Part shown: positions 42,843 through 51,302 of the stretch, piece after piece
Layout of the letters: every line of letters begins with the position of its first letter
How positions within the stretch are numbered: position 1 is the first letter of the stretch
Assembly (NCBI GenBank): GCA_018608405.1
Contig: JABAZP010000008.1
Location: forward strand, 1-64,000
Reading direction: 5' to 3'
Length of the DNA stretch: 64,000 bases
Source of the DNA: Flavobacteriales bacterium
Lineage (GTDB): Bacteria; Bacteroidota; Bacteroidia; Flavobacteriales_E; Vicingaceae
Translations under genes and position numbers: made by a program
The notes under the pieces: generated by a model
Seen by the model: only the letters and a program-made list of their open reading frames with translations
Told to the model about the DNA's origin: nothing
The model's database searches: none

Positions 42843-43694
42843 CTAAAGCCTCTCCCCACAATTTTTACAATACTTCGCATCGTAATCATGTCCTTCTTCA
42901 GAGCAATGAGGACAGGACTGCGTAGAAACTTCACTTTTATCTTTTGGCATTTTCGACTTTGCTATTTCTCCTCCTACAATCCCGGTAGGAACTGCAATTA
43001 TTCCGTAACCCAATAGCATAATAACCGAAGCTAATGTTTGTCCAAGAGTTGTTGCAGGCGCTATATCACCATAACCCACAGTTGTAATGGTTACAACCGT
43101 CCAATACATGGAGGTTGGAATACTTGTAAATCCATGCTCCGGTCCTTCAATAATGTACATTAGTGTTCCCATAATTAGAACCAACACAATTACGCCTCCA
43201 ATAAAAACGGTGATTTTTACTGCACTAGCTTTTAACGCATTTTTTAACACATTAGCTTCTGAAATGTAACGCGTTAACTTTAATATCCTAAAGACTCTTA
43301 GTAGTCGAATCGTTCGAATAACCAATAAGTACTGCGGCCCTGCTACAAAAAGTGAGATATAGGTAGGTATGGTGGAGAGCAGATCTACAATGCCCATGAA
43401 ACTTGTGGCATATTTCCAAGGTTTGTTAATAGAAATTAACCGCAAGAAATATTCAATAGAAAATAAGATGGTGAAAACCCATTCTAAAATAATTAAGAAA
43501 TCACGGTGAGCCGTTTTAATGGAATCTACTGTTTCTAGCATTACAGCAATTACCGAGGCCAAAATTGCCCACAGCAAAACCACATCAAAGAGCTTACCCT
43601 TTGGAGTATCCGCCTCGAAAATTATTTCGTGCATCTTAACTTTCCAATTAGGTGCCGCCTTTTTATCTATTTTCTCGAATTCTCTTTTTGCCAT
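42843..43694 (-). CDS. Voltage-gated-type potassium channel with a C-terminal zinc ribbon
   Basis: 283-residue six-helix channel. The S4 helix has regularly spaced positive residues (R127, R130, R133, R136, K139, R142) in VIRTIRLLRVFRILKLTR. The selectivity filter is TVGYGD (205-210) after a pore helix MYWTVVTITT, which indicates K+ selectivity. After the last helix, a 20-residue linker leads to a zinc ribbon CPHC...CKNC (C261, C264, C276, C279) at the very end, an unusual addition that might sense metal or redox state or help assembly. Convergent with the M23 gene (11-nt gap) and divergent from the GSCFA gene (36-nt gap). Confidence 0.88.
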   Translation of the reverse strand: MAKREFEKIDKKAAPNWKVKMHEIIFEADTPKGKLFDVVLLWAILASVIAVMLETVDSIKTAHRDFLIILEWVFTILFSIEYFLRLISINKPWKYATSFMGIVDLLSTIPTYISLFVAGPQYLLVIRTIRLLRVFRILKLTRYISEANVLKNALKASAVKITVFIGGVIVLVLIMGTLMYIIEGPEHGFTSIPTSMYWTVVTITTVGYGDIAPATTLGQTLASVIMLLGYGIIAVPTGIVGGEIAKSKMPKDKSEVSTQSCPHCSEEGHDYDAKYCKNCGERL

Positions 43695-43730
43695 AATTGA
43701 AAGCTAAAAGTAGTTAATTTGCAAAAGAAG

Positions 43731-44705
43731 ATGAAAAGAGATTTTAGAACAATTTTTGAACCGAATGCCGCCTCAATTAAATTGAGTCATGAATCCAAAA
43801 TTTACCTCAGCGGCTCTTGTTTTACGGAGAACATTGGTAAAAAAATGAGTGAATTAAAGTTTACGGCGTTGATCAATCCATTTGGCATTAGTTACAACCC
43901 CATTTCGATTCACCAAAGTCTGCGCTTAATTGATGCGTCGGAGATAAATAGTGAAGTCGATGAGGGCATCCACTTTTCTTATGACTTGCATTCAGAATTA
44001 AATTCTAATTCTGAAGAGAACTTTAGAATAAACGTCCAACAAGCAATAGACACTCAAAATAACTTCTTAAAAACCAATAGCACCATCATTCTATCTTACG
44101 GCACTGCTTGGGTGTATGAAGAAAATGCAACCGGCAAGATTGTAACTAATTGCCACAAGCAACCATCCAATCTTTTCACCAAAAGGTTATTGACGGTAGC
44201 GGAGATTGTTGCCTCTTGGGAATTTACAAAGGAGTATTTAGCTGAAAACTTCCCAGACAAAAATTACATCTTTACAGTTAGCCCAGTTCGTCATTTGAAA
44301 GATGGGTTTCGAGAAAATCAACTCAGCAAATCCACCTTACATTTAGCAGTAGAAGAAATTTGTAAAAACGAAAGTAATTGTCATTATTTTCCTGCCTACG
44401 AATTAGTGCAAGACGATTTGCGCGATTATCGATTCTATAAAGAAGACCTGTTGCACCCAAACGAAACAGCAGTGCAATACATTTGGGAATATTTTTCAGA
44501 GACCTATTTTTCTAAAGGTACTCAACTGATTAATCAGCAAATTGAAAAGCTCAACACTTCACTTCAGCACAGGGCTTTCCAACCGGACAGTGCAAAACAT
44601 CAAAAATTCTTATTGAATTTAAAGTCAAAAATTAAAGCTTTCCAATTGGCAAACAATTTGGATTTTCAAACGGAGATTGACTTTTTAAAAACACAGATAA
44701 TATAG
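43731..44705 (+). CDS. GSCFA domain-containing protein (SGNH-like hydrolase)
   Basis: 324-residue protein with the GSCFA domain, named after its N-terminal motif; here it reads SGSCFTENIG (G28, S29, C30, F31, T32). The domain is related to SGNH/GDSL hydrolases and S29 would be the nucleophile position. Other conserved parts are INPFGISYNP, SYGTAWVYE, FTVSPVRHLKDGFREN and a late DLLHPNETAV, where D and H could complete a triad. The substrate is unknown; a polysaccharide or lipid esterase role is an inference. ATG 43731 is preferred to an in-frame TTG 12 nt upstream. recR follows after about 90 nt. Confidence 0.85.
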   Translation: MKRDFRTIFEPNAASIKLSHESKIYLSGSCFTENIGKKMSELKFTALINPFGISYNPISIHQSLRLIDASEINSEVDEGIHFSYDLHSELNSNSEENFRINVQQAIDTQNNFLKTNSTIILSYGTAWVYEENATGKIVTNCHKQPSNLFTKRLLTVAEIVASWEFTKEYLAENFPDKNYIFTVSPVRHLKDGFRENQLSKSTLHLAVEEICKNESNCHYFPAYELVQDDLRDYRFYKEDLLHPNETAVQYIWEYFSETYFSKGTQLINQQIEKLNTSLQHRAFQPDSAKHQKFLLNLKSKIKAFQLANNLDFQTEIDFLKTQII

Positions 44706-44740
44706 ATTCGCAAGAATTGTTTATTACTTGATTTATCGTT

Positions 44741-44792
44741 CGTAATTAAAAAAATCGTTTTTCGTAATTCCTTATTCAGAATCGTAATTTTG
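44741..44792 (+). promoter_or_regulatory. Three spaced CGTAATT repeats and the recR -7 element
   Basis: CGTAATT occurs at 44741, 44763 and 44783, spaced by 22 and 20 nt, about two helical turns. The last copy merges into TAATTTTG (44785-44792), an exact -7 element. The expected transcription start then lies at or next to the recR ATG (44799), so the mRNA may be leaderless or nearly so. Confidence 0.4.
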
Positions 44793-44798
44793 GACTTC

Positions 44799-45419
44799 AT
44801 GGAAGAATACCCTTCGAAACTTTTGGCCGATGCTATTGAACAATTTTCTTCACTCCCGGGAGTAGGAAAAAGAACAGCTATGCGTCTCGCACTTTTTCTG
44901 CTAAAGCAAGAAAAAGAAGAAGTAAATCGATTTGGAGAGGCTTTCATAAAGCTTCGAAATGACATAAAGTATTGTGAAAAGTGTTACAACATATCAGAGG
45001 AAAAGGTCTGCTCTATTTGTTGCAATGGCCTTCGAGATGAAAGCTTAATTTGCGTGGTAGAGGATGTTCGTGATGTAATGGCAATCGAAAACACAGGGCA
45101 ATATAAAGGTCAATACCATGTTTTAGGTGGAATTATTTCACCCATGGATGGAATTGGACCTTCCGACATTCGTATTGAGGAATTAGTAGATCGAGTATCT
45201 GAAGGCAAAGCAAAAGAAGTTATTATGGCGCTGAGCACAACCATGGAAGGAGATACTACCAACTTCTACATATTTAAACGATTGAAAGAGTTCAACATCA
45301 ACATTTCGGCAATTGCTAGAGGCATTTCAGTAGGCGACGAGTTAGAATATGCCGACGAGCTAACTTTGGGCCGCTCATTACTGAATCGAGTTCCGTATGA
45401 AAATACCTTAGCTAGATAA
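44799..45419 (+). CDS. recR: Recombination protein RecR
   Basis: 206-residue RecR, which with RecO (and RecF) loads RecA at gaps. The helix-hairpin-helix [13 protein letters not shown] is near the N-terminus, followed by a C4 zinc finger ([16 protein letters not shown]; four cysteines) and a Toprim domain starting [14 protein letters not shown]. The C-terminal Walker-B-like region [19 protein letters not shown] is normal. ATG 44799 (MEEYPSKLL) is preferred over TTG 44790 since the -7 element overlaps the latter. The next gene starts 1 nt after its stop, so the glycosyltransferase is co-transcribed. Confidence 0.95.
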   Translation: MEEYPSKLLADAIEQFSSLPGVGKRTAMRLALFLLKQEKEEVNRFGEAFIKLRNDIKYCEKCYNISEEKVCSICCNGLRDESLICVVEDVRDVMAIENTGQYKGQYHVLGGIISPMDGIGPSDIRIEELVDRVSEGKAKEVIMALSTTMEGDTTNFYIFKRLKEFNINISAIARGISVGDELEYADELTLGRSLLNRVPYENTLAR

Positions 45420-45420
45420 G

Positions 45421-47379
45421 ATGAAGCTAAGTGTCATCATTGTTAACTACAACGTTCAATACTTTTTAGAGAATTGCCTCAATTCGGTTTACAACTCTTC
45501 TGAGGGCATTGAATTTGAAGTTATAGTGGTTGACAACAACTCTGTTGATGGTTCACTTGAAATGCTAAAAGAAAAGTTTCCGCAAACTACCGTCATTTCA
45601 AATAAGGACAACAAAGGCTTTTCTAAGGCAAACAACCAAGCAATAAAAATAGCAAAGGGAGAATATGTTGTATTGCTTAATCCCGACACGGTAGTTGAGG
45701 AAAACACATTCAAACTTTGTTGTGATTTCATGGATGAAAATCCAAAATCCGGAGGTCTTGGCGTTAAAATGTTAGACGGAAAGGGAAATTTCTTACCTGA
45801 ATCTAAACGAGGACTACCCACTCCGGGAGTTGCTTTTTATAAAATATTTGGGCTATCAGCACTCTTCCCAAAATCAGAGAAATTTGGCCAGTACCATTTA
45901 GGTCATTTGAGCAAAGAGAAGAATCACGAAATAGAAATACTGAGTGGTGCCTTCATGATGATGCGTAAATCAGTTTTAGATGAAATTGGACTATTAGACG
46001 AAAGCTTTTTTATGTATGGTGAGGACATTGACCTTTCTTATCGTATTACACAAGCAGGCTACACCAATCATTATTTCTCAGAAACACAGATCATTCATTA
46101 TAAAGGAGAGAGCACGAAAAAAAGCAGCATTAATTATGTATTTGTTTTTTATCGAGCTATGGCAATTTTTGCCAAAAAACACTTTTCAAATAAAAATGCA
46201 CAGCTCTTTTCGACCTTAATCAACTTTGCTATCTATATTCGGGCAGGCTTAGCTGTATTAACACGTACGATAAAGCACTTTCTGCTACCCATTCTAGATG
46301 GAGTCATTTTAAGCTCTGGGATATATTTATTTAAAGAATACTATGAAGACAATGTAAAGTTTATTGCAGGAGGAGCATATCCTGAAGAAGTTGAAACGTA
46401 TGGCATTCCGATTATTCTTTTTATCTACCTCTTTTCACTATTATTTAATGGAGCTTATTCAATTCCCACCTCTTTTAAAAAGATAGCAACTGGAGTTGTA
46501 AGTGGCTCCGTTTTGTTGCTAATGACGTATTCATTGCTCAGCGAAAACTATCGCTTCTCTAGAGCTATTATCCTTTTTACCGTTCTTTTTGCAACCGCTG
46601 CTATTCCACCTTTTCGTTACTTTCTGCACCTTTTAAAAGTAAGAAAATTCGCCAGTAACAGGGCTCAACGAATTGCCATTGTCGGTAAAGCTGATGAAGT
46701 AAATAGGATTAGTTCGTTTATTAAGAAAACATTGATAAAACCAGAGAAAATCATCAATGTAAATGCAGAAAATGAAGGAGAAAGTGAAAGCAACTTCTCT
46801 GCACGCTTGTATCAGCTAAAAAATATCATTGAGATTTACGACATCAACGAAGTTATTTTTTGCGCTAAAGACTTGAGTTCAGCTGAAATCATCGAGCAAA
46901 TGGGCGACATTCAAAAGGAAGATGTAGATTTTAAAATTGCACCACCTGAGAGTTTATACATTATTGGTAGTAATAGCATTGAAAGTTCAGGAGAGTATTA
47001 CATCATGGCGTCCGACACGATTTTAAAACCTGTCAATCAAAAAAATAAACGAACACTCGACTTTTTCTTATCACTTTTTTTTATCCTGCTCTCCCCACTC
47101 TTCTTTTGGTTTGTAAGCAATAAGGGCAATTACTTTGGCAATCTATTTAAGGTGCTTTTTGGTGCGCTTACCTTTGTGGGCTTTTACACCTCCGACGAAA
47201 TTTCAGATAAAAACTTAAAGGTTAAAAAGGGCATTCTTAATCCTACCGATTTACACGATTCATTTGCACTGGACCAAGAAAACATTGAGCAACTCAATTT
47301 CGAGTATGGTCGTGATTATTCAGTAGGTAAAGACCTAGAAATTGTTTTCAAAAACATCGGACAATTAGGAAGATATTGA
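45421..47379 (+). CDS. Family 2 glycosyltransferase fused to a degenerate sugar-phosphate transferase module
   Basis: 652 residues. Residues 1 to about 260 are a GT2 rhamnosyltransferase-like domain (SVIIVNYNVQYFLENCLNSV; LLNPDTVVEEN with the metal-binding NPD; FMYGEDIDLSYRI). Membrane helices follow (about 275-400). Residues about 417-520 resemble the nucleotide-binding CoA_binding_3 domain of WcaJ-type polyprenyl-phosphate sugar transferases (RIAIVGKADEVNRISSFIKK). A transferase-like membrane hairpin begins at 544 (RTLDFFLSLFFILLSPLFFW), but the catalytic core is absent. The last part (625-647, LNFEYGRDYSVGKDLEIVFK) looks like the end of such an enzyme. So the second module appears shortened and probably non-catalytic. 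It follows recR by 1 nt. Confidence 0.82.
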   Translation: MKLSVIIVNYNVQYFLENCLNSVYNSSEGIEFEVIVVDNNSVDGSLEMLKEKFPQTTVISNKDNKGFSKANNQAIKIAKGEYVVLLNPDTVVEENTFKLCCDFMDENPKSGGLGVKMLDGKGNFLPESKRGLPTPGVAFYKIFGLSALFPKSEKFGQYHLGHLSKEKNHEIEILSGAFMMMRKSVLDEIGLLDESFFMYGEDIDLSYRITQAGYTNHYFSETQIIHYKGESTKKSSINYVFVFYRAMAIFAKKHFSNKNAQLFSTLINFAIYIRAGLAVLTRTIKHFLLPILDGVILSSGIYLFKEYYEDNVKFIAGGAYPEEVETYGIPIILFIYLFSLLFNGAYSIPTSFKKIATGVVSGSVLLLMTYSLLSENYRFSRAIILFTVLFATAAIPPFRYFLHLLKVRKFASNRAQRIAIVGKADEVNRISSFIKKTLIKPEKIINVNAENEGESESNFSARLYQLKNIIEIYDINEVIFCAKDLSSAEIIEQMGDIQKEDVDFKIAPPESLYIIGSNSIESSGEYYIMASDTILKPVNQKNKRTLDFFLSLFFILLSPLFFWFVSNKGNYFGNLFKVLFGALTFVGFYTSDEISDKNLKVKKGILNPTDLHDSFALDQENIEQLNFEYGRDYSVGKDLEIVFKNIGQLGRY

Positions 47380-47486
47380 GAATACGTACCAAGCTAAACT
47401 CCCAATCACAGATAGATTACTAAGTCTGGAATACCCTTCTAATACCTCAGTGCAGACCAACTTCCTTTAATGCGGTCGCTTAAGCT

Positions 47487-49700
47487 CTACCCAATAATTT
47501 TATTCAAGGTTGTACTTGGTCTCATGGCTGCTTCCACCTTCTTCTCATTCGGATGAAAGTATCCTTCTATGTCTACTGAAACGCCCTGAGCGTGGTTTAA
47601 CTCTTCCACTATTGTAGCTTCGTTCTCTACTAAGGTTTGCGCCAATCCCATGAAGGTGGCTTTCATTTCTTCGTTATCATCTTGCTCTGCTAGCGCTTTC
47701 GCCCAATACATAGCCAAATAAAAATGACTTCCCCGGTTATCCAATTCATCTACCTTTCTGGATGGCGACTTTCCGTTCAACAATAATTGCTCTGTCGCTT
47801 GATCTAAGCAATCTGCCAATACCTGTGCGTTCTGATTGTTATTCTTTTCTCCTAGGTGCTCTAGTGAAACTGCTAGTGCCAAAAACTCTCCTAAAGAGTC
47901 CCAACGCAAGTGGTTTTCAGCGGTAAACTGCTCTACGTGCTTTGGAGCTGAACCACCCGCTCCTGTCTCAAATAAACCACCGCCATTCATAAGCGGAACA
48001 ATAGACAACATTTTTGCCGAAGTACCCAATTCTAAAATTGGAAATAAATCAGTTAAGTAATCACGCAAAACATTTCCTGTCACTGAAATTGCGTTTTCTC
48101 CTTTCTTTATTCTGGCTAAAGTAAATTTAGTGGCCTCCTTTGGAGACATAATTTGAATATCCAACCCTTCAATGTCATGATTTGGCAAATATTTATTGAC
48201 CTTTTTAATTAATTCAGCATCGTGCGCTCTATTTTCATCTAACCAAAAAATAGTTGGCCAACCTGTTGCTCTCGCTCTATTAACTGCCAGTTCTACCCAG
48301 TTTTCAATGGGTGCATCTTTTACTTGGCACATTCTCCAAATATCTCCTTGTTCAACATTGTGTTCAAGCACTGCGTTGCCATCCTGACCGATAACTTTGA
48401 CAACTCCGTCAGCTTTTATTTCAAAGGTTTTATCGTGAGAACCGTATTCTTCAGCTTTTTGAGCCATAAGGCCTACATTGGGAACAGTACCCATCGTTGT
48501 TGGGTCAAATGCTCCGTGCTCTTTACAAAACTTAAAGGTTTCATCATAAATAGATGCATAGCTGCTATCAGGAATAATCGCCTTAGTTTCCTGTAAGCTG
48601 CCGTCAGCATTCCACATCATTCCTGACGTTCTAATCATTGCAGGCATTGAAGCGTCAATAATTACATCTGAAGGAACGTGTAAGTTGGTAATGCCTCTAG
48701 CTGAGTTAACCATGGCCATATCCGGACCATCGTTCATACATTTTTCAATAGCTCCTAAAATAGCTGCCTTTTTATCTGAGTCCAGCTCATCTAGTTGCTC
48801 AATCACGCTGCCCAAACCATCGTTTGGGTTTGCTCCAATTCGATTTAAATCATCTCCAAATTGCTCAAAAACATCGTCGAAAAACACACGAACAGCATGA
48901 CCAAAAATAATAGGATCTGAAACCTTCATCATAGTTGCTTTCATGTGCAATGAAAACAATACATTTTTGGACTTGGCATCTTCTTTTTGTTCCCTCAAAA
49001 ACGTAATTAATGCCTTTTTACTTAAAAAGGTAGCATCAATTACTTCACCTGCAAGGAGAGGTGTGCTTTGTTTCAAAACTTCAACATCGCCGTTGCTTTT
49101 GTGCAGCTCAATTTTAACATCATCAGCATTTAAAAATGTTAAGGATTTTTCATTGTTGCAAAAATCATCTGCCCCCATAGTTGCAACATGTGATTTTGTG
49201 TCACTTTTCCATTCACCCATTGAGTGAGGATTTCTCCGAGCAAATTCTTTTACTGCTTTTGGTGCTCTTCTATCAGAGTTTCCTTCTCTTAAGACAGGGT
49301 TAACAGCACTTCCTTTTACCTTATCGTATCGCAGCTTTATTGATTTTTCTTCATCTGTCTTTGGGACCTCAGGATAATTAGGAATAGTAAAATCTTGAGC
49401 TTGTAATTCTTCAATTACCGCGAACAACTGAGGCACAGAAGCTGAAATATTTGGAAGTTTAATGATGTTAGCTTCAGCTGTTTTAGCAAGTTCACCTAAT
49501 TCAAATAAAGCATCATTTACTTTCTGATTCTCTTCCAAGTATTCAGGAAAAATCGCCAAAACTCTTGCTGCTAAAGAAATATCTCTCGACTCTACTTCAA
49601 CATTAGCAGCATTTGTAAATCGCTTGATAATAGGCAATAGTGAATATGTTGCTAATGCTGGTGCTTCGTCCGTCTTGGTGTAAATGATTTTTTGAGCCAT
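47487..49700 (-). CDS. icd: Monomeric NADP-dependent isocitrate dehydrogenase
   Basis: 737-residue monomeric (IDH-II) isocitrate dehydrogenase, unrelated in length to the 400-residue dimeric form. It converts isocitrate to 2-oxoglutarate and CO2 with NADPH formation in the TCA cycle. Family segments include the N-terminal [29 protein letters not shown] with the substrate-binding [23 protein letters not shown], and [20 protein letters not shown]. Length is close to the Azotobacter and Corynebacterium enzymes. It has its own promoter (49771-49800) and converges on the glycosyltransferase gene, with no clear terminator between them. Confidence 0.95.
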   Translation of the reverse strand: MAQKIIYTKTDEAPALATYSLLPIIKRFTNAANVEVESRDISLAARVLAIFPEYLEENQKVNDALFELGELAKTAEANIIKLPNISASVPQLFAVIEELQAQDFTIPNYPEVPKTDEEKSIKLRYDKVKGSAVNPVLREGNSDRRAPKAVKEFARRNPHSMGEWKSDTKSHVATMGADDFCNNEKSLTFLNADDVKIELHKSNGDVEVLKQSTPLLAGEVIDATFLSKKALITFLREQKEDAKSKNVLFSLHMKATMMKVSDPIIFGHAVRVFFDDVFEQFGDDLNRIGANPNDGLGSVIEQLDELDSDKKAAILGAIEKCMNDGPDMAMVNSARGITNLHVPSDVIIDASMPAMIRTSGMMWNADGSLQETKAIIPDSSYASIYDETFKFCKEHGAFDPTTMGTVPNVGLMAQKAEEYGSHDKTFEIKADGVVKVIGQDGNAVLEHNVEQGDIWRMCQVKDAPIENWVELAVNRARATGWPTIFWLDENRAHDAELIKKVNKYLPNHDIEGLDIQIMSPKEATKFTLARIKKGENAISVTGNVLRDYLTDLFPILELGTSAKMLSIVPLMNGGGLFETGAGGSAPKHVEQFTAENHLRWDSLGEFLALAVSLEHLGEKNNNQNAQVLADCLDQATEQLLLNGKSPSRKVDELDNRGSHFYLAMYWAKALAEQDDNEEMKATFMGLAQTLVENEATIVEELNHAQGVSVDIEGYFHPNEKKVEAAMRPSTTLNKIIG

Positions 49701-49770
49701 CTGTAAACTTTTTTTGTTCTCTACGCTACTTAAAAAGTGTAGGTTTTTTGTGTCATATTTTAAAGGATTA

Positions 49771-49800
49771 CAAAGGTAATTCTTTTCTTTCGCTAGCGAA
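49771..49800 (-). promoter_or_regulatory. Promoter of icd with an overlapping palindrome
   Basis: Minus strand: TACCTTTG (49778-49771), an exact -7 element, with TTC at 49800-49798 after a 19-nt spacer as a weak -33. The perfect 12-bp palindrome TTCGCTAGCGAA (49789-49800) overlaps the -33 region and could be an operator. The predicted leader is about 65 nt. Confidence 0.5.
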
Positions 49801-50130
49801 TCGCTTTGGCAATGAAAATCTCAATGAGAGATTAACTAGACTAATTGTGTGATCTGCATAGCGACCAACAAGCTAACACCTATTAAATGATTAACTATTT
49901 ACTTCATTCCAAAAGAGCGCTTTCATACTTGTTTTTGTAAGGAAGAAAACACTTTTATACTGTGAGGTTTGCCAACCAGAACAGTTACATAACCTACGCA
50001 CGCAAATGAAGTTGTTAAACTCCAAAACAATATTCGATTTTTGCAGAATTTGAAATCGTTGGTTCAATTCGGGTAATTGAATGAAATAATATTTTGTTTC
50101 CCAAGCCGAAAAGGAGAATTTTGACAAAAC
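49801..50130. other. Gene-free stretch between icd and the MORN-like gene
   Basis: No supportable gene. Minus-strand frames of 60-84 codons exist, but they start inside the terminator hairpin at 50131-50160 or have no domain or signal peptide. Composition is AT-rich intergenic DNA without a clear RNA fold. The short repeat AATCTCAATGAGAGATT lies near 49817-49833. Confidence 0.4.
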
Positions 50131-50160
50131 AAAAAGGAGAGGCAACTGCCTCTCCTTTTT
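50131..50160. terminator. Terminator of the MORN-like gene
   Basis: AAAAAGGAGAGGCA, loop AC, TGCCTCTCCTTTTT: perfect, working in both directions; 40 nt after the stop. Confidence 0.88.
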
Positions 50161-50200
50161 AAACTAACACCGATTAAATCGGCTTGAGAAAATATTACTT

Positions 50201-50665
50201 CTAATACTCTCTCTCTGAAACTAACTCTTGTTCTTCGTTCCACATTTTCCAAGTGCCAACTTTCTCGCCCTTGTCATAGAACATCTCATATCTTTTATTT
50301 CCTTCTGCATCCCAAATGGTCCACTCGCCTTCTTTATCTCCTAAGTAGTAATTAGCTTCTGTAACTTTATTACCGCTTTCATTCCATTTGATCCACTTCC
50401 CGTGTTTCTCTCCATTTCTGTATTCACCAACTTCTTTCTTCGCACCACTGTTGTAATAAAAAACGGCCTGACCATTTAAAACTCCATTTTCCAAGGTGTA
50501 AGACGCTTCCTTATTTCCATTTTCATATCTAATAGTGTAATCTCCTTTCACCAACTCTTTATTGGCAGTGTAATATTGTCCATTTTCTAATACTAATGAT
50601 TCTTGAGCTATAAGTGTTGCTCCAAAAAACAAACAAACTAAACCTAAAACAATAACTTTTTTCAT
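50201..50665 (-). CDS. Exported MORN-repeat (YwqK-like) protein
   Basis: 154-residue secreted protein with a signal peptide (residues 1-20, ending ATLIAQ). The mature protein consists of repeated MORN/YwqK-type units such as NGQAVFYYNSGAKKEVGEY, NGEKHGKWIKWNESGN, LGDKEGEWTIWDAEGN and KGEKVGTWKMWNEE, about 22-23 residues each. Such repeats form a beta-meander of unknown use in Bacteroidota; the 'antitoxin YwqK' name in databases should not be taken literally. ATG 50665 is preferred over an upstream start 48 nt earlier, since the signal peptide begins there and a -7 element (TATATTTG, 50698-50691) lies between. Its terminator is at 50131-50160. Confidence 0.82.
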   Translation of the reverse strand: MKKVIVLGLVCLFFGATLIAQESLVLENGQYYTANKELVKGDYTIRYENGNKEASYTLENGVLNGQAVFYYNSGAKKEVGEYRNGEKHGKWIKWNESGNKVTEANYYLGDKEGEWTIWDAEGNKRYEMFYDKGEKVGTWKMWNEEQELVSEREY

Positions 50666-50690
50666 AACACTTCTTACTTTGATGATAATA

Positions 50691-50698
50691 CAAATATA
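50691..50698 (-). promoter_or_regulatory. -7 element of the MORN-like gene
   Basis: Minus strand TATATTTG, an exact consensus match 25 nt before ATG 50665. No clear -33 was found. Confidence 0.45.
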
Positions 50699-50741
50699 AG
50701 AATAAATTAACATTGAGTTAAGATTGGAGATGTTAAAAAAT

Positions 50742-50773
50742 AAAAAACCCTTAAAGCTAGAGCTTTAAGGGTT
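50742..50773 (-). terminator. Terminator of the CarboxypepD-like gene
   Basis: Minus-strand hairpin AAACCCTTAAAGC-TCTA-GCTTTAAGGGTTT followed by TTTATTTTTT, 23 nt after the stop. Confidence 0.85.
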
Positions 50774-50795
50774 TAAAATAATGTTAACTCTATTG

Positions 50796-51113
50796 TTATT
50801 TTGATTGAATCTCTAATTGCAATTCTGTTTGAGCTGATTTTTTTAATTGGATTTGAGCTATTAAATCTTCGTGAGAAACGAAACTTACCTTAATTTTTTG
50901 AGATGTAGTTGTAACGTTATCAAAACTAAATAACCCGTCAAAGTCAGTATAAGCTTCTTGCTTTGAGTCTAGCAATACTACTTTCGCTCCAGTTACAGGG
51001 TTTCCTTCATCATCAATTACTTTGCCTTGAACAGTGGTAGATTTTGCGTTACCGCCTGCTAATACTATTAAGGTAGTTAAAGAAAAAATAAAACTTAAAA
51101 TCGCTTTTTTCAT
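50796..51113 (-). CDS. Small exported CarboxypepD regulatory-like domain protein
   Basis: 105-residue secreted protein: signal peptide (residues 1-20, ending VLAGG) followed by a single carboxypeptidase regulatory-like (CarboxypepD_reg-like) beta-sandwich, with VQGKVIDDEGNPVTGAKVVL, DFDGLFSFDNV and a final LQLEIQSK strand. In larger proteins this domain forms the N-terminal extension of TonB-dependent receptors; alone it is a small periplasmic or surface protein of unknown use. It has its own -7 element (TAGCTTTG, 51140-51133) and terminator. It is divergent from the M1 peptidase gene. Confidence 0.78.
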   Translation of the reverse strand: MKKAILSFIFSLTTLIVLAGGNAKSTTVQGKVIDDEGNPVTGAKVVLLDSKQEAYTDFDGLFSFDNVTTTSQKIKVSFVSHEDLIAQIQLKKSAQTELQLEIQSK

Positions 51114-51132
51114 TGAAGTCTAAATTCTGGTA

Positions 51133-51140
51133 CAAAGCTA
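51133..51140 (-). promoter_or_regulatory. -7 element of the CarboxypepD-like gene
   Basis: Minus strand TAGCTTTG, exact match, 19 nt before the ATG. Confidence 0.45.
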
Positions 51141-51302
51141 TGGCAACTCTTGAGCATGAATTTTAAAATAGACTTATCAATGCGTTAAAGTCTGGTTAAA
51201 TCAATGTTAAGTAAATCGTTTTATTCTTTCTTTTAAACAAACAATCTGAATTAGACTATTAGATATCATTAACTTCGCGACTCATTTTTTTGATACCATT
51301 TT

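Noticed and set aside
44530-44600. Possible CRISPR or phage signature anywhere in the window
   Set aside because: No regularly spaced direct repeats with spacers, no cas or phage structural genes, and no transposase were found; the repeats seen are short and intergenic.
49891-50252. Two minus-strand frames of 84 and 62 codons between icd and the MORN-like gene
   Set aside because: They start in or next to the terminator hairpin or overlap the MORN-like gene in another frame, and show no family features.
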